Shown here one piece after another: positions 1-5,673 of a stretch of 5,701 nt of DNA. Each line of letters opens with the position of its first letter. Positions within the stretch are counted from its first letter, which is position 1. The stretch spans positions 1 through 5,701 of the forward strand of contig JAJZGN010000065.1 of the NCBI GenBank assembly GCA_021798435.1, written 5' to 3'. The stretch comes from a bacterium (lineage in GTDB: Bacteria > Chloroflexota > Dormibacteria > Aeolococcales > Bog-877). A model generated the notes under the pieces. It worked only from the letters and a program-made list of their open reading frames with translations, was not told the origin of the DNA and made no database searches. Position numbers and translations under genes: made by a program.

Positions 1-18
1 CTGGGCACCAGCTCCCCG

Positions 19-70
19 TGTTAGGGATCAGCAATTGTGCAGGGTTCTGGTCGCGAATAGTGCAGAGTTC
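19..70 (+). repeat. IS21 left terminal inverted repeat with two transposase-site copies
   Basis: This 52-bp end mirrors the one at 1995-2046. It contains two related 16-bp units at 26-41 (GATCAGCAATTGTGCA) and 49-64 (GGTCGCGAATAGTGCA), spaced 23 bp start to start. IS21-type ends are known to carry multiple transposase-binding repeats, and that role is inferred here. The units at this end are less alike than those at the right end. Confidence 0.88.
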
Positions 71-84
71 CCTGGCGGCAAAAG

Positions 85-867
85 TTATCTAACCACAGCA
101 GGCCCTCCCTTGCGGGTGGTGGGTTCCTGGTGAGCTCGCATCCGGTAGCTGTGGCCCCGGATATTGAGCACGGTGGCATCGTGGAGGAGGCGGTCGACAA
201 TGGCGCCGGCGACCACCTGGTCGGCGAAGACCTGGCCCCAGTCTGAGAAGCCGCGGTTGGACGTCAGGATCACCGAGCCCCGGTCGTAGCGACGGCTGAC
301 GACTTGGAAGATCCAGTTGGCCGAAGCCTGATCCAGCGGCAGGTAGCCCAGCTCGTCAATGACCAGCAGAGAGGGCTGGGTGTAGGTGCGCAGTTTGAGC
401 TGGGCCAGGCCCTCGAGATGGGCGGCCTGCAGGGTCTGGGCGAGGTCAGAAGCAGAGGTGAAGTAGGTGCGGTAGCCGGCCTCCGTGGCGGCCACGCCCA
501 AGGCAATCGCCAAGTGAGTCTTGCCGACCCCAGGTGGTCCCAGCAGGATCACGTTGCGGTGGTCCTCGACGAAGCGCAGGGTGGAGAGCTCAGCCAACAC
601 CTTGCGGTCCAGGTTGGGCTGGAAGTCGAAGTCAAAGTCGGCCAGGGTCTTGTGCACTGGGTAGCGCGCCCAGCGCAGCCGCCCCCGCTGCCTACGAGCC
701 TGGGTGGCCTCCACCTCGAGCTCCAGCAGCCGCTCCAGCACCTCGGTGGCGGAGAGCTTCTCCTTAGTCGCCCGGTCCAGTTCGGGGCTGAGATTCTCAG
801 CGGCGGTGTCGAGCTTGAGGTAGGTCAGGTGCTCTCGCAGCCGCTGGTAACTGCTGGCCTCGTTCAC
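85..867 (-). CDS. istB: IS21-family helper ATPase IstB
   Basis: This is the AAA+ ATPase that assists the IS21 transposase by preparing target DNA for strand transfer. The protein is 260 aa from the GTG at 867, a normal length for IstB. A helical N-terminal region is followed by the ATPase core: Walker A GPPGVGKT at about 110-117, Walker B LLVIDE at about 167-172, and a sensor-like segment TSNRGF at about 202-207. I chose GTG 867 because an AGGAGG sits 7 nt upstream (880-875) and because its first base gives a GTGA overlap with the istA stop. A TTG six bases further upstream (873) would leave only 1 nt to that Shine-Dalgarno sequence. The gene is cotranscribed with and probably translationally coupled to istA. 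It stops 15 bp inside the left terminal repeat. No lesion is seen. Confidence 0.97.
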   Translation of the reverse strand: MNEASSYQRLREHLTYLKLDTAAENLSPELDRATKEKLSATEVLERLLELEVEATQARRQRGRLRWARYPVHKTLADFDFDFQPNLDRKVLAELSTLRFVEDHRNVILLGPPGVGKTHLAIALGVAATEAGYRTYFTSASDLAQTLQAAHLEGLAQLKLRTYTQPSLLVIDELGYLPLDQASANWIFQVVSRRYDRGSVILTSNRGFSDWGQVFADQVVAGAIVDRLLHDATVLNIRGHSYRMRAHQEPTTRKGGPAVVR

Positions 868-1904
868 CCCCAAGCCTCCTCGTACTCAGCCAGGTCACGC
901 ACCTCAACCCGCTCTCCCAGTCGGCGCTGCTCAGGGTCCGGGCCACTGCCGGTGACCACGGTCAGCGGCGGCACCTCCAGCCGGGCCAGGACCCGAGCGG
1001 GCAGGGGCCGCAGCAGGCCCCGCTCCTCCTCCCACGCCTCTCCCACCACCTTGCCGGTGGTCCGGTGGCGCCGCTGGCAGACCACCTCCTCGACCCACCG
1101 CTGGGCGAAGCGGTCGTAGTCGGCCAGGGTTGGCTGCTGGGGCATCACCTGCCCCGTCAGCCAGGGCAGGAAGCCCTCTTTGAGCTCCCGCACCATTCGC
1201 TCCACTTTGCCCTTGGTTTGGGCCCGGTATGGGCGACACGCCTTGGGGACCATGTCCAGCACCGAGCACAGGTCCACCCACTCCGCAGAGAGGATCGCCT
1301 TCCCGTCCCCCGTCTGGCCGACGCAGAAGGCGGGATCTCGGTCGGTGAGAGTCTCGAAGGGAACTCCTCCCAGGTCGTGAAGACACCAGACCAGCTTGTC
1401 CAGGGTGGTCTGGCGGGTGAGGTCGGTGGCGAATCGGAAGGCGGGCTTGCGGCTGTATCCCAGGATGGCCACCATCCCGTACAGCTGGACCAGCCGCTCT
1501 CCCAGCGACCACAGCCCCACGTGAGCCCAGTCCGCCTGCGCCTGGCGACCGGGTGCGGTCTCGAACCGGATCTCAGGGTCCACGACCAGCGCTGGGCGCA
1601 GTCTCCGCAGCTGCCGGGCGAAGGCCGGATAGCTGCCCTGGTAGCCGTAGTCCACCACCAGCTCGCCGTGGACGATGGTGCCCCGGATCCCCGGGCACAC
1701 CTCCAACCGCCGCTGCACATGAGCCAGCTGCGCGGGCGTGAGCGCCGTTGGCTTGGCCCGCTCCGGGTAGTGGCGACGCGCTTCGCTCTCCACCTCCCGC
1801 TTCACCGTCCGCCAGTTCAATCCGAATTCCCGGGCCAGAGCGGTGATGCTCCAACCATGACTTCGCAGGACTCGCAAACTCATCCCAATTTCCTCACACT
1901 GCAC
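864..1904 (-). CDS. istA: IS21-family DDE transposase IstA
   Basis: This is the transposase that cuts and joins the IS21 ends. Numbered from the GTG at 1904 the protein is 346 aa. An N-terminal helix-turn-helix at about 18-37 (SITALAREFGLNWRTVKREV) should bind the end repeats. The RNase H-like core shows D125 (QADWAH), D188 (TDRDPAF) and E235 (KGKVER), the expected DDE triad. The start is uncertain. The frame is open to a GTG at 1934, which has no clear Shine-Dalgarno sequence. GTG 1904 has GGAGGAGG 5 nt upstream, and ATG 1883 has GAGG 8 nt upstream. I prefer 1904 because its first residues align with the usual helix before the HTH. At under 360 aa it is shorter than classical IstA proteins, and the C-terminal part after the core is compact, but no frameshift is visible. 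Expression probably starts inside the right end, about 100 bp upstream. Confidence 0.95.
   Translation of the reverse strand: MQCEEIGMSLRVLRSHGWSITALAREFGLNWRTVKREVESEARRHYPERAKPTALTPAQLAHVQRRLEVCPGIRGTIVHGELVVDYGYQGSYPAFARQLRRLRPALVVDPEIRFETAPGRQAQADWAHVGLWSLGERLVQLYGMVAILGYSRKPAFRFATDLTRQTTLDKLVWCLHDLGGVPFETLTDRDPAFCVGQTGDGKAILSAEWVDLCSVLDMVPKACRPYRAQTKGKVERMVRELKEGFLPWLTGQVMPQQPTLADYDRFAQRWVEEVVCQRRHRTTGKVVGEAWEEERGLLRPLPARVLARLEVPPLTVVTGSGPDPEQRRLGERVEVRDLAEYEEAWG
875..880 (-). promoter_or_regulatory. Ribosome binding site of istB inside istA
   Basis: On the minus strand AGGAGG lies 7 nt before the GTG at 867. It falls within the last codons of istA and decides the istB start. Together with the GTGA stop/start overlap it indicates translational coupling. 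Confidence 0.8.
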
Positions 1905-1909
1905 AGGGG

Positions 1910-1917
1910 CCTCCTCC
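1910..1917 (-). promoter_or_regulatory. Ribosome binding site favouring the istA start at 1904
   Basis: On the minus strand GGAGGAGG is followed by 5 nt and then GTG at 1904. It is the strongest Shine-Dalgarno match upstream of istA. A second, weaker GAGG (1895-1892) serves ATG 1883, so two starts may be used. Confidence 0.6.
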
Positions 1918-1994
1918 AGGCGTGGACTCAACACCCAAAGCCTGCCAGGGGGCCCCTTCCCTTTGTTCTCCTACAGGGCTCCGGTCCTGCCGCA

Positions 1995-2046
1995 GAGCTC
2001 TGCACTTTTCGTGATCAGGTCATTGCACTTTTCCTGATCGCCAACA
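1995..2046 (-). repeat. IS21 right terminal inverted repeat with two transposase-site copies
   Basis: On the minus strand this end starts TGTTGGCGATCAGG. It holds two nearly identical 16-bp units at 2024-2039 and 2001-2016 (GATCAGGAAAAGTGCA and GATCACGAAAAGTGCA, 15 of 16 matching), again 23 bp apart. A perfect 12-bp palindrome (GCAGAGCTCTGC, 1992-2003) overlaps the inner unit. This end lies upstream of istA, so transposase binding here could also affect istA transcription. That regulatory role is inference. Confidence 0.88.
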
Positions 2047-2215
2047 GACGGCGCCGCCCGGCCATGTCGCTGGGTCACCCCCAAGGCCGGGCGGTCGAGC
2101 CACGTACCCCCGCGAGGTGGACAGCCCCGGCCGGCGGTTCAGCCCTCTTGCGCACGGCGGTCGTGGCGCCATGGGGAGCACCCGCGAGCTGGACCACCGA
2201 GACTGCTGTCGCCGG
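2047..2215. other. Spacer between IS21 and the lipase gene, no gene seen
   Basis: These 169 bp separate the IS21 right end from the lipase stop codon. No reading frame here resembles a known protein, and short open frames across it are GC-driven. The only structure found is the inverted repeat at 2054-2094. The stretch would be the lipase 3' flank, into which the IS21 element landed. Confidence 0.6.
2054..2094 (-). terminator. GC-rich hairpin downstream of the lipase gene
   Basis: Perfect 10-bp arms CCGCCCGGCC (2054-2063) and GGCCGGGCGG (2085-2094) enclose a 21-nt loop. The hairpin lies about 120 bp past the lipase stop codon in the direction of transcription. There is no T-run after it on the minus strand and the loop is long, so an intrinsic terminator is only possible. 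High-GC actinobacteria do use hairpins without U tracts. Confidence 0.35.
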
Positions 2216-3709
2216 TCACGGCTCCGGTACCGGCACGGGTGCGATGGAGTTGCCGGGGCCGATGTCAGCACACCCGTTCTGGAGGGGCAGGTGCGCGAAG
2301 CGTTGGGTGAGGAAGGCCTTCGCCTGCTCTAGGAAGGGAAGGCTGGCCCGCTGGTGGTCGAGTCCGTAGTAGATCTGGAGCTCGACGGCGACCCCCCGCT
2401 GACAGTAGGTGTAGGCGAGCTCCTGGACATCCTTGGTGACCACCACGCCGTCACCGATGGAGTCCGAGAGCCCGTTCCCGATGAAAAGCGGGGCCCGCGG
2501 GGTACCGGTCCGGCTCATGATGAGGCGGTCGAAGATCCTGGCGAAGACGGCCACCTTTTCGAGGTGCTGGTAGCGCGGCCTAAGCAGCTGCGCCGTGGTG
2601 AGGCCGCGGAAGTGACCGACGCACCGGGCCTGGTTCGCCCTCATGGCGGCGCTGCCCGCTGGGGTGAGGTACTGGTTGAAGTCGGGGAGGTGAAAGGCCC
2701 GGGCGGCGCCCTCGAGGTGAACCGGGATGACCCAGGTCCACGCGGAGCCGGGGTGGTCGACATAGGCCAGGGTATGAAGCGGGTCGACAGGCAGGCCTCC
2801 TTCGGCCACGCCGACGATGTCGAGGTGGGGGGCGTAGCCCGGCGCCAGCTCGGAGGCGAACTCTGTGGCGATGGAGCCACCCGAGTAGCCGACCATCCCG
2901 ACGGGCGTGGAGGCCTCCGGCACCGCGAGCCACGTCTCGGCGGCCCGGATGGCGTCGAGGGTCTCGTACCCGTACTGCTGGCCGGCCCCTTCAGCGAGGT
3001 CCTCTCCTTCGTAGTCCGCGGTGACCACGGTGTCGCCAGCGGCGAGGTAGGGCATGATCGGCGCGGCCGACGTGCCGACCCTCAGGGTGTAGCTGGGGTC
3101 GCACTGGGCGCCGAGGGCGTCGTATGCGGCCTGATAGGAGACCAGGCCGATGGCTGCTGCCGCCGTCTTGACCAGGGGCTGGAGCACGGTCGCGACCGAG
3201 ACTGTCCGGCGGCCGAGCTCATCGGTGGTGACGTAGAGCAGCTGGGCGGCCCGCACCGGTGTGGTCGCGGCGGCTCCGGGGAACCGGATCGTCCGCGTCC
3301 GCAAGATGGTTCCGGGCTTCTCCTTGGTGAGCGGTCGGTTCCAGCGGTAAAAGGGGTCGGCCGTGGGCGCCGCCAGGCCGCTCGGGGCGGGGCCGGCGGG
3401 GAGAAGGTGCTCACACGCCTTCTGGGCCGCCAGGAGCCGAGACTTGCTGACCTTGAGCTGTTGGAGGCTCCGCTGCTCCTGCTGGCGGTCCTGCTCGGGG
3501 GTCCCGACGCTGGTGGTGGGGTGAGGGGAGAACTTCGGCACGCCGTGGGTCCGCATGCAGGCGGTGTACGCCGCCAGTCCGGTAGCTTGACCGTCGCCGA
3601 GCCTCGCGGGGCTGGTGGAGGCGGTGTTCGAGCCCGTGGCCGTGCCGGGCTTCGACGGGCCGCCGCAGGCCGCGATGGCCGTGCTCAGGGCGAGAGCTCC
3701 GGCCGTCAT
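2216..3709 (-). CDS. Secretory LIP-family lipase with N-terminal CMRxHGVP lipoprotein module
   Basis: This is a probable extracytoplasmic serine hydrolase of the secretory lipase (LIP, triacylglycerol lipase-like) family, acting on ester lipids. From ATG 3709 it is 497 aa. A hydrophobic stretch ends in a lipobox, IAAC, with Cys15 as the lipid-attachment residue. An actinobacterial lipoprotein module follows (CMRTHGVP at about 51-58, AAQKACEHLLP at about 94-104) with its paired cysteines C51 and C99. The lipase domain starts near DPFYRW (about 118). It contains YGYETL (about 246), the nucleophile elbow GYSGG with Ser276, Asp416 in GLSDSIGD, and His452 in GLDH, an apparently complete triad. The C-terminus is Pro-rich. 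ATG 3709 overlaps the TGA of the decayed upstream sigma frame (TGATG), which favours coupled translation, since no Shine-Dalgarno sequence precedes it. From this start the signal lacks a basic n-region. An Arg-rich stretch, RRRPRSRRAG, lies just upstream in frame without a nearby start codon. The frame is open to 4303, so a 695-aa fusion is the alternative annotation. Family assignment is firm, but the substrate is unknown. Confidence 0.85.
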   Translation of the reverse strand: MTAGALALSTAIAACGGPSKPGTATGSNTASTSPARLGDGQATGLAAYTACMRTHGVPKFSPHPTTSVGTPEQDRQQEQRSLQQLKVSKSRLLAAQKACEHLLPAGPAPSGLAAPTADPFYRWNRPLTKEKPGTILRTRTIRFPGAAATTPVRAAQLLYVTTDELGRRTVSVATVLQPLVKTAAAAIGLVSYQAAYDALGAQCDPSYTLRVGTSAAPIMPYLAAGDTVVTADYEGEDLAEGAGQQYGYETLDAIRAAETWLAVPEASTPVGMVGYSGGSIATEFASELAPGYAPHLDIVGVAEGGLPVDPLHTLAYVDHPGSAWTWVIPVHLEGAARAFHLPDFNQYLTPAGSAAMRANQARCVGHFRGLTTAQLLRPRYQHLEKVAVFARIFDRLIMSRTGTPRAPLFIGNGLSDSIGDGVVVTKDVQELAYTYCQRGVAVELQIYYGLDHQRASLPFLEQAKAFLTQRFAHLPLQNGCADIGPGNSIAPVPVPEP

Positions 3710-4303
3710 CAGCCCGGCCCGGCGTGACCGAGGGCGCCTCCGGCCGCCATCCCCGAGCTTTCCTCGAACTGCCGCCGGAGCCGGCTCAGCCGGGACCGTA
3801 CCGAAGGGGAAGCCGCGGGTGGCCGCCACGTCGAGGCAGCTCAAGCCGGCCCGGCCGGGAACGAATAGGGCATCCCCGTCTGGCTCCGGTTCGAACCGGA
3901 GCCGGCGGGCGAGCACCGAGCGCTTGGCGAGGGCCCCAGCGCTCCTCGTCGCCCAGTGGTCCTCCCTCTGCCGCCCGTCCTCCGCCGCGTCCTGCAGCCG
4001 GGCGTGGACGCGGTCCCCTGTCGCTCCCCCACCGAGCGCGTGGCGGGCGAGGTCGAGGGCGATGCGGCACGACCCCGGAGGAGGGCTCTGCCTGCTCGGG
4101 TGGTAGGCCTTTAACTCCCCCTGGAACGTCTCCCCCGCAAGGTCCTCGGCCGTCGATCGCCGGACCGATCGTCCCCAGATCCGGGGGACCGCGGCGAAGT
4201 GGCGATGGAAGAGCGTGCCGAAGGATGCCGGGCCGGTATGCGCCTCCCGGGTCAGTGCCGGATCATCCCGGGTAGCTCCCACCATCACCTCTGTCCTACG
4301 CAT
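3709..4303 (-). pseudogene. Decayed ECF (sigma-70 family) RNA polymerase sigma factor gene
   Basis: The translation keeps recognisable ECF segments: FGTLFHRHFAAV (about 28-39), the region 2 motif AEDLAGETF (52-60), IALDLARH (81-88), and LPE-like and GLSxxDVAA region 4 traces ending in PFGTV. Conserved positions are eroded. PWLY is replaced by PGSC, and about three residues are missing after GETF. At 3796-3803 the minus strand reads CGGTACGG, after which the family pattern VRSRLSRLRRQFEE continues in another frame, as if one CGGTA copy of a tandem pair had been lost. That second frame ends at TGA 3711-3709, overlapping the lipase ATG. The current frame instead runs straight into the lipase. 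Possible starts are ATG 4303, GTG 4288 or ATG 4285, the last two preceded by AGGA. The gene probably once controlled its own operon. The alternative is a live sigma/lipase fusion, which I think unlikely because the wild-type HTH end is lost. Confidence 0.72.
3760..3765 (-). promoter_or_regulatory. Shine-Dalgarno sequence serving an out-of-frame ATG at 3750
   Basis: On the minus strand GAGGAA stands 9 nt before an ATG at 3750. That ATG is in the ancestral sigma frame, not in the lipase frame, and reads only 13 codons to the TGA at 3711-3709. Its placement just ahead of the Arg-rich n-region-like stretch suggests it once started the lipoprotein and was separated from it by a one-base change. 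This is inference. Confidence 0.35.
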
Positions 4304-4417
4304 CAGGCGCCCAGGAGTTCCACAAGCCGCTAGTCAGCGCCCTGAACGGGGATGGCGCGGCTCGGAGATGACCGAGCCCAGGCCACCACCCGCCAAGCCA
4401 CGGCCGGTTGCCGCCAG
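4304..4417. other. Spacer upstream of the sigma remnant, no gene seen
   Basis: These 114 bp lie between the sigma-factor start and the IS481 remnant. They would hold the promoter of the sigma/lipase operon, but I see no convincing ECF or housekeeping promoter. A 7-bp hairpin at 4359-4378 is the only structure. The left part of the IS481 gene is not recognisable here, so the junction of the remnant with older sequence is probably near 4418. Confidence 0.5.
4359..4378. repeat. Inverted repeat upstream of the sigma remnant
   Basis: Perfect 7-bp arms GGCTCGG (4359-4365) and CCGAGCC (4372-4378) flank a 6-nt loop AGATGA. It sits about 56 bp upstream of the sigma ATG on the minus strand, where an operator or leader hairpin could lie. 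At this GC content a stem of this size can also occur by chance. Confidence 0.35.
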
Positions 4418-4576
4418 GCAGAGTGGGCCTATGTTCGCCCCTACACCAGCAACGCTCAGCGGATGCGCTTGCTCTCCCCCTGGCTACACCGATATAACTT
4501 CCACAGAAACCACACCGCGCTCGGTGGCCTTCCTCCCATCGCTCGTGTCAACAACCTATCTGGGAAGTACAGCTAG
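4418..4576 (+). pseudogene. 3' remnant of an IS481-family transposase gene
   Basis: The plus-strand frame reads AEWAYVRPYTSNAQR, then WLHRYNFHRNHTALGG and [15 protein letters not shown] before a TAG stop. This is the conserved C-terminal tail of IS481-family DDE transposases, which typically run from EWAY through YN-HR-HTALGG-PP to NN. About 52 residues remain. The catalytic core and N-terminal HTH are absent, and the upstream residues in the same frame do not match the usual GK-ERF motif. The frame opens at ATG 4352, but its first 22 or so codons look unrelated. The remnant ends exactly where the IS630 element begins. It cannot be active. Confidence 0.75.
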
Positions 4577-5661
4577 TGTCCTGCTTCTGAAGTAGCTACG
4601 CAGAAGCAGGCGATGCTGGCGAGGATCTGGTCGGCGGTCTTGACCCAGGTGAAGGGCTTGGGGTGCTCGTTGTTGGCCTTGAGGTAGACGCGGATGGGGT
4701 CCTCCAAGGCGCGCACGCTGTGGTGGGAACCCCGTCGGATCTGGCACTCGGTGAGGAGCCCAAACCAGCGCTCGACCTGGTTGATCCAGGAGGAGTAGGT
4801 CGGTGTGAAGTGCAGCTGGAACCGGGGATTGCGCAACAGCCAACGATGGATCGAAGGAGTCTTGTGGGTGCCGTAGTTGTCCAGCACCAGATGGACATCG
4901 AGGTCGGCTGGGACTTCGGCGTCAATGCGCTGCAGAAAGCTGAGGAACTCAGTGCTGCGATGGCGCCGGTGGAGGTCTCCGATCACCTTGCCGCTGCCGA
5001 TGTCCAAGGCGGCGAACAAGGTGGTGGTTCCGTGACGATGGTAGTCATGGGTCTGGCGCTCGGAGATCCCGGGCCGCATCGGCAGCAGCGGCTGGGTACG
5101 GTCCAGCGCCTGAATCTGTGACTTCTCGTCGACGCAGAGGACCAGCGCCGCCTCTGGGGGATGCAGGTACAGGCCCACGATGTCCCGCACCTTCTCCACC
5201 AGTTGGGGATCGTTGGAGAGCTTGAAGGTTTCGCTGCGGTGGGGCTGGAGTCCAAAGGCGTGCCAGATGCGCAGCACGCTGGTGTCGCTGAGCCCACTGG
5301 CTTCGGCCATGCTCCTGGTGGTCCAGTGGGTGGCGTTGGCTGGCTTGGTCTCCAGAGTTCGCACCACCACCTGCTCCACCTGCTCGTCGGTGATCCGCCG
5401 AGGTGCCCCGCACCGGGGCTCGTCCAAGAGACCCGCCAGCCCCCGACTGATGTAGCGCTGCCGCCACTTGCCCACCGTGGCATCGCTCACCTGCAGTTGG
5501 GCCGCCACAACCCGGTTGCTCAGCCCGTCGGCACAGCGCAGAACGATGTCCGCCCGGCGGGCCAGACCGTTTGAAGTGGTCCTGCGACGCCGCCAGCGCA
5601 GGAGATGCTCCCGGTCCTCCGGGCTGACCAGCAGTTGGGGTTTGGGACGGCCACGGAGCAT
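4573..5661 (-). CDS. IS630-family DDE transposase
   Basis: This is the transposase of an IS630-type element, the bacterial relatives of Tc1/mariner that insert at TA. The 362-aa protein is of normal length. An N-terminal helix-turn-helix region spans about 48-90 ([20 protein letters not shown], then [16 protein letters not shown]). The catalytic triad is D178 (CVDEKSQ), D261 (LVLDNYGTH) and E297 ([11 protein letters not shown]), with 35 residues between the last two acids. The ATG at 5661 is supported by GAGGG 7 nt upstream (5673-5669). No frameshift or stop is seen, so it may be functional. Its last codons form a perfect hairpin (4580-4610). Its TAG stop shares the palindrome CTAG (4573-4576) with the stop of the IS481 remnant on the opposite strand. 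Confidence 0.97.
   Translation of the reverse strand: MLRGRPKPQLLVSPEDREHLLRWRRRRTTSNGLARRADIVLRCADGLSNRVVAAQLQVSDATVGKWRQRYISRGLAGLLDEPRCGAPRRITDEQVEQVVVRTLETKPANATHWTTRSMAEASGLSDTSVLRIWHAFGLQPHRSETFKLSNDPQLVEKVRDIVGLYLHPPEAALVLCVDEKSQIQALDRTQPLLPMRPGISERQTHDYHRHGTTTLFAALDIGSGKVIGDLHRRHRSTEFLSFLQRIDAEVPADLDVHLVLDNYGTHKTPSIHRWLLRNPRFQLHFTPTYSSWINQVERWFGLLTECQIRRGSHHSVRALEDPIRVYLKANNEHPKPFTWVKTADQILASIACFCVATSEAGH
4580..4610 (-). terminator. Perfect hairpin at the 3' end of the IS630 transposase gene
   Basis: Arms CCTGCTTCTG (4580-4589) and CAGAAGCAGG (4601-4610) are exact reverse complements with an 11-nt loop. The structure is inside the last codons of the transposase and at the element terminus. 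It could block read-through in both directions or be a folded terminal repeat that binds transposase. There is no U tract after it on the minus strand, so the terminator label is tentative. Confidence 0.45.
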
Positions 5662-5668
5662 GATCTGG

Positions 5669-5673
5669 CCCTC
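5669..5673 (-). promoter_or_regulatory. Ribosome binding site of the IS630 transposase
   Basis: On the minus strand GAGGG precedes ATG 5661 by 7 nt, which fixes the start codon. No promoter is identifiable in the remaining 28 bp to the window edge. Confidence 0.6.

Larger units (their letters stand above)
19..2046 (-). mobile_element. IS21-family insertion sequence, complete, 2028 bp
   Basis: The element is bounded by imperfect inverted repeats that both begin TGTT and match at 39 of 52 positions without gaps. Between them lie only the two IS21 genes, istA then istB, read on the minus strand from the right end. This gene order, the coupled overlap and the long multi-site ends are hallmarks of IS21. 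Both genes are open and keep their catalytic motifs, so the element looks potentially active. I do not see a target-site duplication: the bases outside the left end (ccccg) and right end (gacgg) do not match. That suggests post-insertion rearrangement or an end set a few bases wrong. The start and end bases are read from the repeat alignment only. Confidence 0.93.

Noticed and set aside
304..1119. A 271-codon plus-strand open frame opposite istB
   Set aside because: It is antisense to an unambiguous AAA+ ATPase gene, with low-complexity Ser/Arg composition at its end and no domain.
1065..2369. A 434-codon plus-strand open frame antisense to istA and crossing the IS21 right end
   Set aside because: It runs through a mobile-element terminus and has no family resemblance. 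It is explained by codon bias on the istA strand.
2354..3727. A 457-codon open frame on the plus strand opposite the lipase
   Set aside because: It is the antisense shadow of a GC-rich gene. The residues are Gly/Arg/Val-rich with no recognisable domain, while the minus strand encodes a clear lipase.
2216..4303. A functional 695-aa sigma-lipase fusion protein
   Set aside because: The sigma part has lost conserved residues and its region 4 end is out of frame. A lipobox in mid-chain makes sense only if translation starts close upstream of it.
4285..4315. ECF promoter with GGAAC (minus strand, near 4308) and a downstream CGT
   Set aside because: The spacer is about 19 nt, longer than the usual 16-17, and the -10 part would fall inside the likely coding start.
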